Assembly: GCF_008831285.2 (NCBI RefSeq)
Contig: NC_045140.1
Location: 12,952,505 to 13,016,504, forward strand
DNA length: 64,000 nt
Source of the DNA: Nymphaea colorata
Taxonomy: Eukaryota; Streptophyta; Magnoliopsida; Nymphaeales; Nymphaeaceae
Reading direction: 5' to 3'
The notes under the pieces were generated by a model. It was not told where the DNA came from. It ran no database searches and worked only from the letters and a program-made list of their open reading frames with translations. Shown here in pieces: positions 1 through 12,400 of the stretch (position 1 is the first letter of the stretch; the number at the start of each line of letters is the position of its first letter). A program made the translations under genes and the position numbers.

Positions 1-84
1 GATAAGGTGTCTCATGCTTTTTCTTATTTCATCTCCACCGTCTGATTAAGTTTAATCACATAGTTTTGAGGCCACTCGTGAGAT

Positions 85-156
85 ACGTAGGGTAGCACGT
101 ACATGCAATCATGTACATATACGTAGGGTAGCACACACATGCAATCATTCATATAT
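85..156. repeat. Two-copy 36-bp direct repeat
   Basis: The unit beginning ACGTAGGGTAGCAC occurs at 85 and again at 121, each followed by a CATGCAATCAT block. The period is 36 bp and the second copy runs into the AT microsatellite. No function is implied. Confidence 0.75.
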
Positions 157-177
157 ATATATATATATATATATATA
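151..177. repeat. (AT)n microsatellite
   Basis: An uninterrupted AT run of about 27 bases directly follows the 36-bp direct repeat. Confidence 0.95.
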
Positions 178-1299
178 ATCTAGTGTTTAAGTTGCTTCTT
201 CTTTGAGTTTCTGGTCTTTATTGCCACCAAGATCCTCATCTATTTTGTTGTGAAATTCATTTATGGTTTCAAGGGATGCCTGAATAAATAGACAAAATGT
301 TTTAGAATAAATTTTGAAATATCTCATTTTCAAAGCTTTAAGAAACATTTCCCAGCTTTAAGAAAGTTAAACGAACATACGAAGAGTGTCAAAAACTTTA
401 AATTCTTAGACTTCCAATGAAGGAGCTGCTAGGAGGTGGGTTCATGACCTTTATTAGGGTAAAATAGATATATACATCAAAAAAATTTCTTGCTTTAATA
501 ATAAGCCACAACATAAAGGAAAGTAGGAAGCACATGTAGTATGCACACTACCACTCAAATAAATAGGATACAACATTAAAGCCAATAGATACCCATACAC
601 CCGACATAGATCACTCTCAACCATACCCTAAGAAATGGAAGCACGGAATTCCTACATAGTCTGTGTCTAATCTACCATCCATCACACCAAACTTGCAAAA
701 CATCTTTCCCACTTCTTCGGAAGAGATGTCATCTACAATAAAATATTCCTTTCATGCAACATCAGATCCTTCAATTTAATCAGGTATTATTTACTCCCTC
801 TCATAACACGTCTTAAGTCTATGCTTCCAGCCATTGTTGGCTGAGATAATCCTTATACAACTCTGCTGGTTTGTGATGCCCTCCATCCACCTCACTAGAA
901 CACCATCTCAGCATCATCATTACCTAAGAAAGCTTTCAGTTTCTCCTATTTTTGTAGGCATTTGATATCATCTTGTCACAATGCCACAACCTACCTTTTC
1001 TCCTTAATAACCAAGCTAACTATTTGCAAGGTCCAACTATCATCCATGGGGAAGAGGTTCCCACTACATATTAAGCCCGTTTGAAGCCCAATTTTAGTAA
1101 ATAGCAAATCCTTCTACTAGAAAAGATGACATCTTGGCAAACTTTCCATGCAAGTTTTGTCAAGCCCAATCCTTGCCCAACCACTATCTTCTCATGAGCA
1201 ACCAAGTTTTAGAAGTACCATAATTTTCAACGTATTATATCAAAGCAATGATGACAACAACATTGGAGCCATCTCATCTTCATCTTAAGTATTTTTCAA

Positions 1300-3790
1300 C
1301 CAGAATTATAGCTCTTAAACTACTTCTTGCCAAGGAACTTGTCTTCAACCAAACTTTCTCATTATCCCATCCCAAACAATCCTGGAACACTTGTAATTGA
1401 AAAATAGGTGTCTGACTAATTTAACTTATTCTTTATATAGATAACACCAATTGGAAAACCGAAACCCCAGGTTGTTTAGACTATCTTGCGAAATCATCTT
1501 ATTTTTGCATGCTATACAAAGCATCTAGCATGCCCTAGCAGAGACTTTGGAGTACCTAATTAAGCTTCGCCAACTCTCTTGATTTTATCTAACTCGGTGC
1601 TAGACCACATTTCTTTATTGCAAGCTTCTTCTCACTCATGATCCACACTCACTTAACTTTACTTCTCTTTGCAATGGTTCTGAGTTGCCTAATGACTCCT
1701 TAAACCCTCTCAAAGCCTTCTCTTATTTTTTCAAAGCTATTACAATTGTGAATCAAACATAGTTTTTGAAGATGCTCAACTCCTCTCCTGCTAACTCCAT
1801 AATCCAAATTCTACTATCCATTTGTGTTATCACAATCTTAAGCATCTTCCATCCCCAACCCTCCACTGTGCACTACATTCTATTTTCATCCCCAAGTTAG
1901 ACTTAGCCATGCCCATGAACCATTATCCACATTTTTTATCCCCAAATATCTACTACAAAGCCACTCAAAAATCAACAATTTTGAGTTAAAGATTCTACAA
2001 GATCTTCCTACCAAAGGACTCTATTGTCTCCTCCAATTTCTTGATACCAACTCCTCATTGTATCACCACTGAGCTCTTAATACACTTCTAAACAACTAGG
2101 TGCAACTTTCTTTCCCTTGAAGAGTCATCCCAGAAAAATCTAGTCATTCACTGTTCCATTTTCTTTAGAGAGCAGTTTGGTAGTCTGAATGCCTACATCT
2201 AAAAATAACACAACGTAGGAATATTGTATTTAATAAGGCAAAGTATCCTTGCATAAGAAAGGACATTCATTTTCTAAATCGTAAGCTTTAGCTCCAATTT
2301 TTAGATGAAAGAGATACAATGTTTTTCCTTTAGCCGCCCTCTATTAGAGGAACTCACAAGTAGCAGGTCAGGAATTCACCTATCGACCACTCCAAAATGT
2401 TATCAAACATCAGTGCAATTGCCAAGTCAGCCTTGATAAGAAAGACCCTATATTTCTCCTTGTTGATTGTAAGACCATGTTCTTCACATCCTTTAAGGAT
2501 CTTGTAATGCCTCTAATGGATTTGTTGAAACCCTGGTAAACAAAATTGAATTGTTAGCAAATCAAAGGGATGCAATAATTAGGAAAGAGGTTCGGAAAAA
2601 GGGTGGAATGGTGCCCCTCGTTACAACTTAGAAGTTGAGAGCTGTAGATATTACTTATATGAATATTATGAAAATATATAAAGAGAGCGATTCTCCCTAT
2701 GATTAGTAGGGAGAATGTGGCAAACATTATACACTTGCATTTCTTTCCTTTATGAGAAAGAAGAAGGTGGCAAACATATATACTTCATCACAACTCTAAT
2801 CTAGGATGGATGGCATCCTAGCCACAACATACTTTTGGCAAAAAACTTTCAAGAGAATCTTTCGTATGCTTTGGAGAGGTCCATCTTTCAGCATATTGTC
2901 TCCTTTCCTTTATATGCAAAATAGTTCACAATATCACTATCGAAAGCAATTTAGTTGTGAATAACCATCCCCTTCACATACACCCTTTGATTAGTAATTA
3001 TAATGTTTTGAAAGATGACTTGCATTATGGCCACTATGTTTTTCTAATTATTTTATAGGTTATTGGAAAGAGCAATTGGCCTAAAGTTTTCTATTCTCAC
3101 TGCACCCTTTTTCTTAGGGATGAGCATGATATTTGTATTGCTAATGCACTTCACCATCTTATCATTTCTAAAAAAGTTAGATATAGTTTTAATAATGTCA
3201 TGCTAACTACCTCTTAACTTTCAGCAAAGTTAATTGGGAAATCTATTGACCTTGTAACATTATCCCGATCTATACTCATTACTGCATCTTTCACTTCTTC
3301 ATGGAAAATTAGACTAGTGAACATATCATTCTTCTCCTCTGACATTGTTTCCCTTTCACTTATTTCTCATGGCAATTCCTCTTTGTATCTTCTTCACTAA
3401 AAAAGATTTTAAAGTAGATTGCCATGACTTCTAAGATTTCATCAAAGTCCTCCAACTCCTTACCCCAACCATCACGGGTGACACTTTATTTATATTCCTC
3501 CTCTCTTTGGCCACAACATGAAAGAAATATTTTTATCTCCATCTTTGAACCATCTAATTTTTATTTTATCTTTCTATATAACCTCCTCTATTAACAAGGC
3601 CTTCCCTAGTTTTAGGCTTATGTTGATCTCAAAAGTGATTGATGCATCATCCCTCTGATCTGCATATATCTGGGCCACCATAAGCTCTTGTAAAGACTAT
3701 TTTTTGATCCAACCTATCAAACTCTTTGAGGTTCCATCTCTTTAGGCTCTTTTCAAATTTATCCAACCTTGCTAGAATCTTCACAAATAT
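1300..3790 (-). mobile_element. Decayed LINE (LINE-B), 5'-truncated
   Basis: Minus-strand translation in shifting frames follows the order of a plant L1-type ORF2. There is an EN-RT linker at about 3650-3790 (KILARLDKFEKSLKRWN) and an FFHVVAKERRN block near 3510. The RT start is near 3060-3170 (LIPKKKGA, then NFRPIALSNN). RT palm/thumb sequence is at about 2290-2500 (EEHGLTINKEKYRVF), a WDDSSRERKLHLV block near 2100, a WRVGDGRCLRL block near 1860, and a zf-RVT-like block near 1310-1450 (RHLFFNYKCSRIVWDGI). No endonuclease or ORF1 is visible, so the copy is 5'-truncated. Stops and frameshifts are frequent, so it is dead. It lies in the same orientation as the neighbouring LINE and is a different copy, because both contain RT and zf-RVT. 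Sequence at 780-1300 may be its 3' end but cannot be read with confidence. Confidence 0.8.
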
Positions 3791-4039
3791 TAACAACCAC
3801 TCACTTTAGTTCTTCATTCACTACCACCATGCAACCTGGCAGGGAGATGGGCCCCCTAATCCTTTTATTTCCAAAAAAATAAAAGGAATAGTTATAGTTA
3901 AGGATATTAAAAAAAACACAAACAAAATGGATCGCCAAAAAGTACAGATTGAAGGTATCTTATAGGGTGGGCATCCTAAGGAACACAAAATGACCATATT
4001 CCCTCTGATCATGAGTTATCGTCACTCATTGAAGCAGGG

Positions 4040-7000
4040 ATTTCCACCGATTAGGAGCAGCCAATACAACAATCTTCATTTCATTTTTGGGGGAGGTTTG
4101 GGCCATAAAACGAAGCAGTTGCTCAGCTTCCTAGTGTTGGTTCCGACTGTCATAACATCCCTGTAAATGGAGAATCTCGCCATTACTACTCTTCACAACA
4201 AGACTTACCACTATTCTATGATTCTACAAAATAATGGCATTCTAGACCACACATGCCCATCTATCAAATGGAAACCAGGGTTATAGTTTAATAGCTGAGG
4301 CCATGTAGCAACAGATGATTTAAAGATCATGAGGACTAACAATATTTTTTAGGTCTTGCCATACTACTCCACTGATGTTACTATTGATTTTACTATGCCT
4401 TAAGGGGATCTCCTCCACCACCAATAGATGGTCTCCCTAATGCTTTTTCATTGAGGAATTTTCATGTCAAACTTAATTTCTTAATGTTCCCAACACTTCT
4501 TGCCCGGCCACGAGTGATAAACATATGGTCAACTATTTCAAGTTGGCTTTCGCACATGCCACATCTGTTTGCCAATGCAAAATTAAATCTTTGGGCTCTA
4601 TCTTGAGTGACGAGATGGCCTCCCAAAGCCACATAGGTACACCATTTAGCTCTATGGATGATTGCATTTTTTTATACCGCAAGGCTCAAATTATCTATTG
4701 GCTTTTGTAGTTGGATCATCTCGTATAAATCCTTGCGACGGATTTGGGATGCTTCTTTGTTACTCACCATAAGAATTTCTTGCTCGTAGATGGTATTAGC
4801 ATTTTTTAAAACATGGTTCATCCAAGGAGATACTAAATTGTTATGTATATCATGTTTATGAATTGTAATTATTTTAGAAACTGATGACCTCATGAATGGA
4901 GTACAAAGAGCCAGTTCTTTCCCATAGAGAACGCTTTTAAGTATACCTCAACCTCATTTTTTAGATCAAAATCAAATAGTTTCACCATCACCTACCTTCT
5001 ATTGAAACATATGGTTAATATTGTTCCAACTCCATGGGATGCCTTTCTAAGAGTAAAAATAGTGGGATTTTATATGGTAGGTCCACAAGCTGTCGACTCC
5101 AAAATATTTGCTTCTCACAAAACCTGCCCAAGGGGAGTCCGTGATCCTAGCTTGGAGAGGCAAATAAACCATATGAGCCTTGTTGAGCGAGTGCAGGTCC
5201 CATAGGTGGGCTCCTCCTTTATTCATAGGGAAAAATAAGTCTTTCCAACCAATAAGGTGCATTTTCGCAAGGTTTTTTGAATCACTCCAAAGGAATTCCT
5301 AATCACCCCAAATGAATCTACCTGACAGCCGCTCTAGAGCAAGAATCACATTGTTAGGGAGGCGGAAAGCCATCATCTAGTATTGGATGATTTGACTTAG
5401 GACGTGGCGGATTAAGCGCATCCTCCTTGAGTATGTTAGGATTTTGAGTTTTCATCCTGTTAACTTTTTTTCCAATGAGGTTGGAACAAACCTCAACGTT
5501 CATTTTTCGAACAAAAAGATGGAGACCAAAGTATTGGATGGGAAGGGTCTTGTGCCCCAATTAAGAATTCCTCCAAAAGACTGAATATCTCTCTCAACTA
5601 AAGAAGTTCTGTTGGCCCTACATTAGATCACAATGTCACCTGCATAGAATATGCCTGAAGAATTAGTCTGGATCCCCCTGAACTTGGATATTCTAATACG
5701 CCTATGGTGGAACACCCACTAAAGTCTGCGCGAGAATATTTTGACCACAACCTTGAAGAGATAAGGGGACAAAAGGTCTCCTTGATGTAGACCTTGTTGG
5801 CCATCAAAGAGTTTCTCCTTCTTTGCCAATTATAACTAGGGCATAGGAGATTGTTTCTACAAGTCATCACTTTGGAGATTCATTGGGTACAAAACCCAAT
5901 ATACGACAATGAATTCTTTAGAAAAGCTCATTTAACTTGATCATATGCCTTCGATAGGTCCAAGTTGAGGAGGACCGATTTACTGTTGTAGTTGGCTAGA
6001 CCGTTAATCATTTCATGACAGAGGAGCACCTGGTCGTGAATGTATCTTTTAGGAAGAAAGGTCCATTGGTTATGGTTGATTATTTTGGTTAACATAACCT
6101 TTGACATAATTTTGTAGATACCTACATAAGGCAATGAGCTTTCCAAAATGTTAGAGGTTTTCTAACGTTTCAAAATAAGAACAATGTCAGATCAGTTGTA
6201 TTTCTTCACAATCCTATCCATATTAAAAAAAATCAGCCATGCCTCTTTAATGTTAATCTGTACAATGTGTCAATTTTTTAAAACAAATTCACCACAAAAG
6301 AATTCAGTCCTGGGGCTTTATCATTTCCCAGATTTTGCACCGTTGTGCAAATTTCCTCACTTCCAAAAGCCCTACAAAGTTCTAGGTTCTCCTCATTTGA
6401 GACAATTGGCCCCTCACATAATCCCTGCAGTAGATTAGCCCCAAATCCATCATCCTCATAAAATTCCTGGAAGTAGTTCTTACATAGGTTATGAATCATA
6501 CCCAGATATTTTGAATTAGCATTCCAAACTTGAATCATACTAAGTTTGTTCTTCTAAGCTTTGTTTTGACAGTGTATTTAGAAAAATTTAGCATTGCAGT
6601 GTCCCTCAGATATCTATTTAACACGAGCCTTTTGTCTTCAAAAAATTTCCATCTCCTTGAGAGATCCCTTCACTTGTTTCCAAAGGGTCTTCTTGAGGGT
6701 GTGTTTCTCAAAATGAGAGAAGACCTCATTTTGTTAGAGATTATCAATCACTTCCATAAGGGTGCAATTTTGTCTGGAATTTTTCCATAAGAATGTTTGT
6801 TCCACCAAGCTAGCTTCCTACGGTTCCACTCAAGGTTGTGCTTCTCAAAATGCTCCTCATTCTATTGGAGATTATCAAACCCTTCTCGTGAAGCTATAAT
6901 TTTGTCAGAGAATTTTTTCATGAGAATGTGTGTTCAACGAGCCAGCTTCCCATGGGTGTTTTCTAATTTAGTGATGAGATAGATCATGGCACATCCTCTC

Positions 7001-7792
7001 ATGTCTAGCCCAACTATCTTTTACAATTTCATTACAGTCTAGTTTGAGAAACCATCGTTTGCACATTCTGAAATGTCTTGGACCATATTCTCTCTGGCAT
7101 CAGTTGTCCCACTTACAAATGATCAAACCATGATCCGAGATCGATAAAACAGTCAAGAAAAAATTGTCTTATTGGTCTCTGAACTACTAAAATCCACCAT
7201 CCCCCAATCAAGTGTGCATTGTACTCTTGCCTTTGCATTCCTGTTATTACACCATGTGAATTTGTCTGCCAGTCCACAACTTCCAAATTGTTATAATGAA
7301 TGAATGCATTGAAGTCCTGGCAAAAAATTCTATTAAGTGGTCTTTTGGTTTTGTCATGTGGTCCTCCTAGAGCAATAAAGTCACCAACCATCATCAGTAG
7401 CCATCTAGCTGATTGAACAACATTCGATAGACTACTATATGAGAGTCACCAAGTAAGATAGTTGAGGTGTAAGTACACTCCAAAAAACGTTGCTCTCAAC
7501 CCATGGATAGCACAATTTGTTCTGAGCTAGTAAGTGTCAATAGCATCCATAGTGAGTTTGACCACAGCTGGGTTCCAGCCTAGGATTATTCTAATGGGGA
7601 GATTGTCTATGTTAGTGTTTGAAAAGTGGGCATACCTTCAAAGTTTTGCTTCCAATTACAACATATTTTGGCATCAGATCATGGGGCCTAGCACAAAGAA
7701 TATATCTGGTTCGTATTCTTCAAGGGTCCAAAACAGATGCCATTGGGCAGCTTCCCAAGCAACCCTCTGATGTTCCATGATAGGATCTTCAT
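4040..7792 (-). pseudogene. LINE-A ORF2 remnant (endonuclease, RT, zf-RVT)
   Basis: ORF2 begins with ATG at 7792 and reads MKILSWNIRGL, the classic start of a LINE apurinic-like endonuclease. A GDFIALGG block (7394 onward; GDFNA in active copies) and WFDHL (S-D-H in active copies) mark the rest of the endonuclease. RT blocks follow: NDKAPG near 6320, AFLPKR-like WTFLPKRYIHDQVLLCHE and LDLSKAYDQVK (6146-5928), GLHQGDLLSPYLF (about 5795-5720), and YAGD near 5640 where YADD is expected, followed by a stop. YFGLHLFVRKM is in 5560-5354. WKDLFFPMNKGGAHLWDL follows in 5262-5047, and a zf-RVT-like block with C-x2-C and DHMF is near 4530-4650. A weak RNase H-like stretch is at about 4050-4200. The frame breaks repeatedly, so no enzyme is encoded. 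Confidence 0.82.
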
Positions 7793-7829
7793 CAAACCAA
7801 GAATGAGAATAGTAGCCCTCCCAATTACA

Positions 7830-8557
7830 TATTAGGGGCTTCCACCTCCGGGTCTAAGGCAAAAGATCTATTGCCGCTTGGCCGTGGCTATTTTGGGTTG
7901 TGAGGCGCCTCATCAGGCCTTCCCCAATTGTGTCGTTCTCTCCATGAGATCATCACCTCTTTCCAACATTGGACCACCGGTGTAGGGTAGGGTGGAATTT
8001 GCAATTCAAGTGCCCTGCAGTCCTCCATTAGGTGGGAAGTCATTTTGCATCTTAGTCAAAATTTGTTTTGACTTTCATATTCAACCTTTTGGAGTCATAT
8101 ATCATCTTTATCATATTCTAACTCTACTGTTGAACAAGGTGTCAATGACAGAGGGACCTCCATGCATATATAGGCAATTCCCATCCTCAACTGAACATTA
8201 GTTAAAGGGTCAGCTTCTACACAGTTTCCTTCCGATGCCCTGACCAGTATGCCATAAATCCTCTTATTACGTAGGATAGACACTAGACCAGGAAGCCTCA
8301 CCCAAAGTGTGATTCTTAATGAACCCTCGAAATACAGGCCCATGCAGGGGATTTATCTACTTGCCAGTATAAGGCGACTTCACACCCTCCATGCCTCTTT
8401 TTTTAGGATGACCGCTAATTCCTTCATGGAATCTACTCAAACTAAGAAGTAGCCTTTGCCAACAAAAGAAAAGCGAGGGTTTCAGATTTCAAACCAAAGC
8501 TCGTAGACAATAGATGATGAAGCTAGGCTCCATCATCCTTTTGAGGGCGTTTGGTTT
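7830..8557 (-). pseudogene. LINE-A ORF1 remnant (DUF4283 / zinc knuckle type)
   Basis: ORF1 proteins of plant L1 elements bind the element RNA. The minus strand reads FVGKGYFLV and SMKELAVILKKEAW (about 8400-8490), then LWVRLPGL in the open segment 8343-8095, then GIAYICMEVPLSL. This order matches the DUF4283 and zf-CCHC_4 arrangement of plant LINE ORF1, where LWVRLPGLP and A-x-ICVEVDLS-type blocks recur. An intact CCHC knuckle was not seen. Frames change at least once and stops interrupt it. Its 5' part is cut by the Ogre-like insertion. Confidence 0.72.
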
Positions 8558-8562
8558 CAGTT
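8558..8562. repeat. Left target-site duplication CAGTT
   Basis: Five bases directly before the TGTTAACA start of the 5' LTR are identical to the five bases after the 3' LTR (29002-29006). Five bp is the usual length for Ty3/gypsy integration. Confidence 0.92.
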
Positions 8563-11500
8563 TGTTAACACCCCAAATTTTTCCACATCAAAATTGAAGC
8601 AATGTGAAAATTTCACAAAAGAATTGTGAAAATTTGCAATTTCAAAGCCAATTTCGAATCTAAAGAACAATTAGATTCAAATCGTGAATTTAACCCGATA
8701 CACGAATCCCAATGCAGGATTACGAGTCCAAATTCAATTGCAAATGTCATTTGAAATCCAAATCCAATTGCAAAATGCAAATTTTGACTTAGATCCAAGA
8801 ATTGGATCTAATTCAGTCTAAAATGCTATGTGGGACCCACGTGTGGGCCCCACCTAGCTCGTGTGGTCAAGAGCCCCCCCAGGGGCCATGTCCCCTCCAT
8901 GTCAAAAAAATAATAAATAAATATTTTCTCTCAAATTAATTGAAGAAGAGTCATTTTCAAGAAGAAATAAAGGAGAAACCTAGGAAAAGAGAGACATAAA
9001 TGTCTCTCTCTCTTCTTTAACCAAGTCCTCCTTAAAGAAAAAAATCATTTTCAAGAAAGCAATTACTAGACTGGTCAAACTCACCTAACCTACTTAATCC
9101 AAGTAGGTTTGACCCGGGTGCACTCAAATGTGGTGCCAATTCCAGCTAGGTTCGGTCACCATGGGCTCAACACAGTCAAAACGTAAGTCTGTCTCATGAT
9201 CCAATTAATGGACGAAAATAGACTTATACCGAACCAAACCCACTTTGACTAAACTCAGTCAAAGTACAATTTAGCTCAATTAAGAGCTTTCTTGACCCAA
9301 ATTTATCAAATTACCTCAAATAAAGTCAAACTACTTGCAAATGAGCTTTGACTTTGGTCAATTGGTCGAAATTGATCAATTTGGAGAATTTTGCCCTTCT
9401 GCGGTCAACTTAACATTAAAAAGCCTAAAATGGTTTATGAAAGGCAAATAAACATTTGAATTTGTCAAATGCATGAATCAAATACCAAATTTAAATTGAA
9501 TTTCTCAAGTGAAAGTTTGATTCAGTTGAAATCCATTTTCAATCAAGTTTTGGATGAAAATACCCTTTTCGAACCAAATTTGATAAAATTTTTAAATTTT
9601 ATTAAAATTTAAATTTAATTATCATAATTCAATGGCATTTGGAGCTTAGTAACTAGGTTTTAACCTTATAAGCTCGATTTCAAACAAAAAATAAATAAAT
9701 AGTACAAAATAAGGGCAAAACCCTGTGCAAGGGCATTTTCATCCAAAATTTTGGTCAAAATGGTCACCTAGGTCTGAACCCAAGTTGACCAAACCTAGCC
9801 CAGCCCACCTAGCTCGTGGAAATGGACTAAGAAATGGTCCATTAGAGCCTTTAAAGTCTATTTAACTCATTTTACAAGTCCCCAAGGTCTTAAGCAAGTT
9901 CCCAATGTGAGTTAAGAAGGTGGTTGAACCCACCTCCTCCTCTATATAAACCTCCCCTTGGCCACCAAGGGGGGGACGAAATTTTGGAGCATTCTATCAA
10001 ATTGCTGCAGCCAAGGAGCTAGGAAGGAGAAGTCAAGGAAGAGAGAAGAGGTTCGTCCAAGCCCCCTTCCCCTTTTTCTCCCATTCTCTTCTTCACTTTC
10101 TTCTATTCTCCCCATTGATTTTGCTAAGTTAGGGTGCTTAAGTGAACCCTTAGGATTTTCGTGGTGAGAAGCCCTCTTTACCACTCCAAATTCCAGCAAG
10201 CAAGCTATTTCTTATTCTATCTTTGCTAAGCTTGAATCCACGGTTGGATTCTTGCTTAGGATTGCTTGGGTTAGAAAACAAGTGAAGACGAAGGACAAAC
10301 ATCAAGACCGATCGCAAAGTAGGTGATCTTAACTCACTTCTCTTCTACTTTAGCTTATTGTTGATTTATTTTAATTCCAGCAATTCGTGGGAGGGTTTAT
10401 TTTCATTTGCTTACGGCTGGGAATGATGTCCAGCTAAGGGAAACCTACGCTTCAATGTACATGTTAATGCATAATGCATGCATATGTCGGTTTTTCTTAA
10501 ATATGAACCCAAGTATCAAATTTTGAAATGGGCCCCAAGGACACGTCCCTTTCAAAGGAACCAACTTAATACCATTTTGAACTCCCTACCATGAGAGAAT
10601 CTCACGGTGAGAGAGTGATTTTGCTACATCACGTATGATGAAAATGCCTACAAGGGATGGATACGTTTTTATGAATGTGATCCACCCTTGCATGGCGAAA
10701 TGATGGACGAATAAGCTTGAGTATTGTTATATTTTCTTTCTTATTCACAGTCATTTTGATTCATGTCTTTCAATTTAATTAATCAAGGGTAGTATGGAAG
10801 ATTTGAAACAAGTTCTCAATCTTCCTACATAAAAGAACCCAGTCATGAATCATCATGATTCATGAGTCATGCGGTCCCGTGATAAAATTTCATTTTGAAA
10901 AGTAAGGTACGTATATATATACATTGTTATATATGTACATATATGTATCTGATTTCTTGTCAAAAATTACATTCCTCCCTTAAAATCAGGTTGGAACATG
11001 TTTCCAAACCAGTCTTTAAGGAAATGGGCCATTTTTATTGATTTTTCTAGTGCAAGATTATAAATTATTTTCATTTCATTTTTACTTAATTTCAGCAAAC
11101 CCATACGTAAGATGTATGTATGTTGTTGAAATCAGACCATGTTTCATAGGAATTGGTTTAAGAATATCAAAATTTACATATTTGAAATACCAACCATCCT
11201 AGAATCATCCAAAGGAGTTGATGATTTCATTACTACGAAATCTGGAATTTGAATAGATTTGAAAAACTCATTGTTTCTATCTAAGAAACAAGTCCTTATT
11301 GGAATCAATGTCCACAATTTTCAGCTATTTAAATCAACACAAGGTCTGATTTTTAGCTATTTTGAGACAAAAGTGGACGTCATCCATGTCTCCCATCCAT
11401 TTCAAAGATTGAACTTGACATAATTTATATATTTTCATCATTTTGATAATTTTATGTCAAGCCTCAAGCTTATGGACTACATCTCTAATTCATGTGCTTA

Positions 11501-12379
11501 ATCATATAATGAGCACATATAGAGAAAGTCCTACATTTTAATCAATCTTCATGTATAGATTGTATGACGTGCAATACGGACTTTGAGAGATTATGAGGGA
11601 GTGAAGAATGTATGTTTCATATGAATGAATCTTGATGGATTATGAGAGAGAGAAGAATGAATGTTCCATATAGTTTCCATTCTCGTTTCATGCATTCACT
11701 TTCACTCAAAATCAATGGCACCACATGCACATTCTCAAGAAATTAAGTGATTCAAATTTAAGTTGCAAAAAGTGACCAAGTCATATTGCAATGAGAATTT
11801 GTAAACTTCACTTAACTTCAAAAGAAAACACAAGCAATGCATTCATAATCTTTTGGCCAAAGTGCATTTGAAAAACAACATGTTTTCTAACAATTTGGAA
11901 CCTATGTTCTTTCAAAAGAATGAATTCTACAAATCACATGATTTGACAAAAGAAGAGTTCAAAATCAATTTTTATCATAAGATGATCATCATCATCTAGA
12001 GTTCACAACAAAGAACTCAATTCCAAATCTTCAAAAATCCTCAAGAATTATGTGTTTCAAATAACACCAAAACAAAGGTTTTTAAACCAACTTGAAAACC
12101 CCCAATATTCAAATTCATTTATTCAAAAAAATGAATTTCGGTTCTTGAATCCAAAACCTCAATGCATAAGCATATAGGACTTACATCAATAACTCGTATA
12201 TGATCCAAATGATCCTTAGTCCTTGGTCTAATTACCCCTGTTAAAGGCGGCATGAACGGTTGGACCTCATACCGACGAGCGGATCCCTTTCTCTTGAAAA
12301 TTTTCTCAAAACCCCAATTTTAAAAGAATTTTGCTGACTCGCATTTCGACCTTCTTGAAAAAGGAGTGGGGTGCGAACA
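8563..12379 (+). repeat. 5' LTR of the Ogre/Tat-like element (3817 bp)
   Basis: It starts TGTTAACACCCC and ends GGGTGCGAACA and aligns along its length with 25181-29001. The length is unusually large for a plant gypsy LTR but typical of the Ogre/Tat group. U3 runs to about 9970, judged from the TATA box at 9943-9950. A G-box CACGTG lies at 8838-8843 beside GTGGG-type TCP-like motifs. A 21-base near-palindrome lies at 10844-10864. No coding potential was recognised inside it. Confidence 0.95.
9943..9950 (+). promoter_or_regulatory. TATA box of the 5' LTR
   Basis: TATATAAA sits in a C/T-rich context (CCTCCTCCTC upstream, CCTCCCC downstream), the best core promoter match in the LTR. It is conserved at 26560-26567 in the 3' LTR. 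Transcription would be expected to start roughly 25-35 bases downstream; this is inference. Confidence 0.75.
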
Positions 12380-12381
12380 GA

Positions 12382-12400
12382 TGGCACACCCGGTGGGACC
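12382..12400 (+). promoter_or_regulatory. Probable primer-binding site
   Basis: Two bases after the 5' LTR end the sequence reads TGGCACACCCGGTGGGACC. It starts TGG, as expected for pairing with a tRNA 3' CCA end, and is absent after the 3' LTR. Published Ogre elements use tRNA-Arg, but I cannot verify which tRNA matches here. Confidence 0.65.

Larger units (their letters stand above)
1..780. other. Non-coding stretch, no gene seen
   Basis: No open frame with recognisable protein content was seen on either strand. It holds a two-copy direct repeat and an AT dinucleotide run (listed separately). Decayed LINE sequence becomes recognisable only further in. Confidence 0.5.
4030..8557 (-). mobile_element. 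Decayed near-full-length LINE (LINE-A)
   Basis: This minus-strand L1-type non-LTR retrotransposon reads from high to low coordinates: ORF1 with a DUF4283-like region (about 8557-7830), then ORF2 with endonuclease, RT and a zf-RVT-like domain (7792 to about 4040). Many stops and frameshifts show it is inactive. Its 5' side is interrupted at 8557/8558 by the Ogre-like element, whose far flank is at 29007. A poly(A) tail or target duplication was not identified at the 3' end, so the lower boundary is approximate. Confidence 0.82.

Noticed and set aside
780-1200. Possible third LINE fragment (AWKVC, LWHCDK-like words on the minus strand)
   Set aside because: Words are scattered over frames and could arise by chance; could equally be the decayed 3' end of LINE-B.
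12382-12400. Assigning the PBS to a specific tRNA
   Set aside because: The sequence starts TGG as required, but I could not match it reliably to a named tRNA 3' end from memory.
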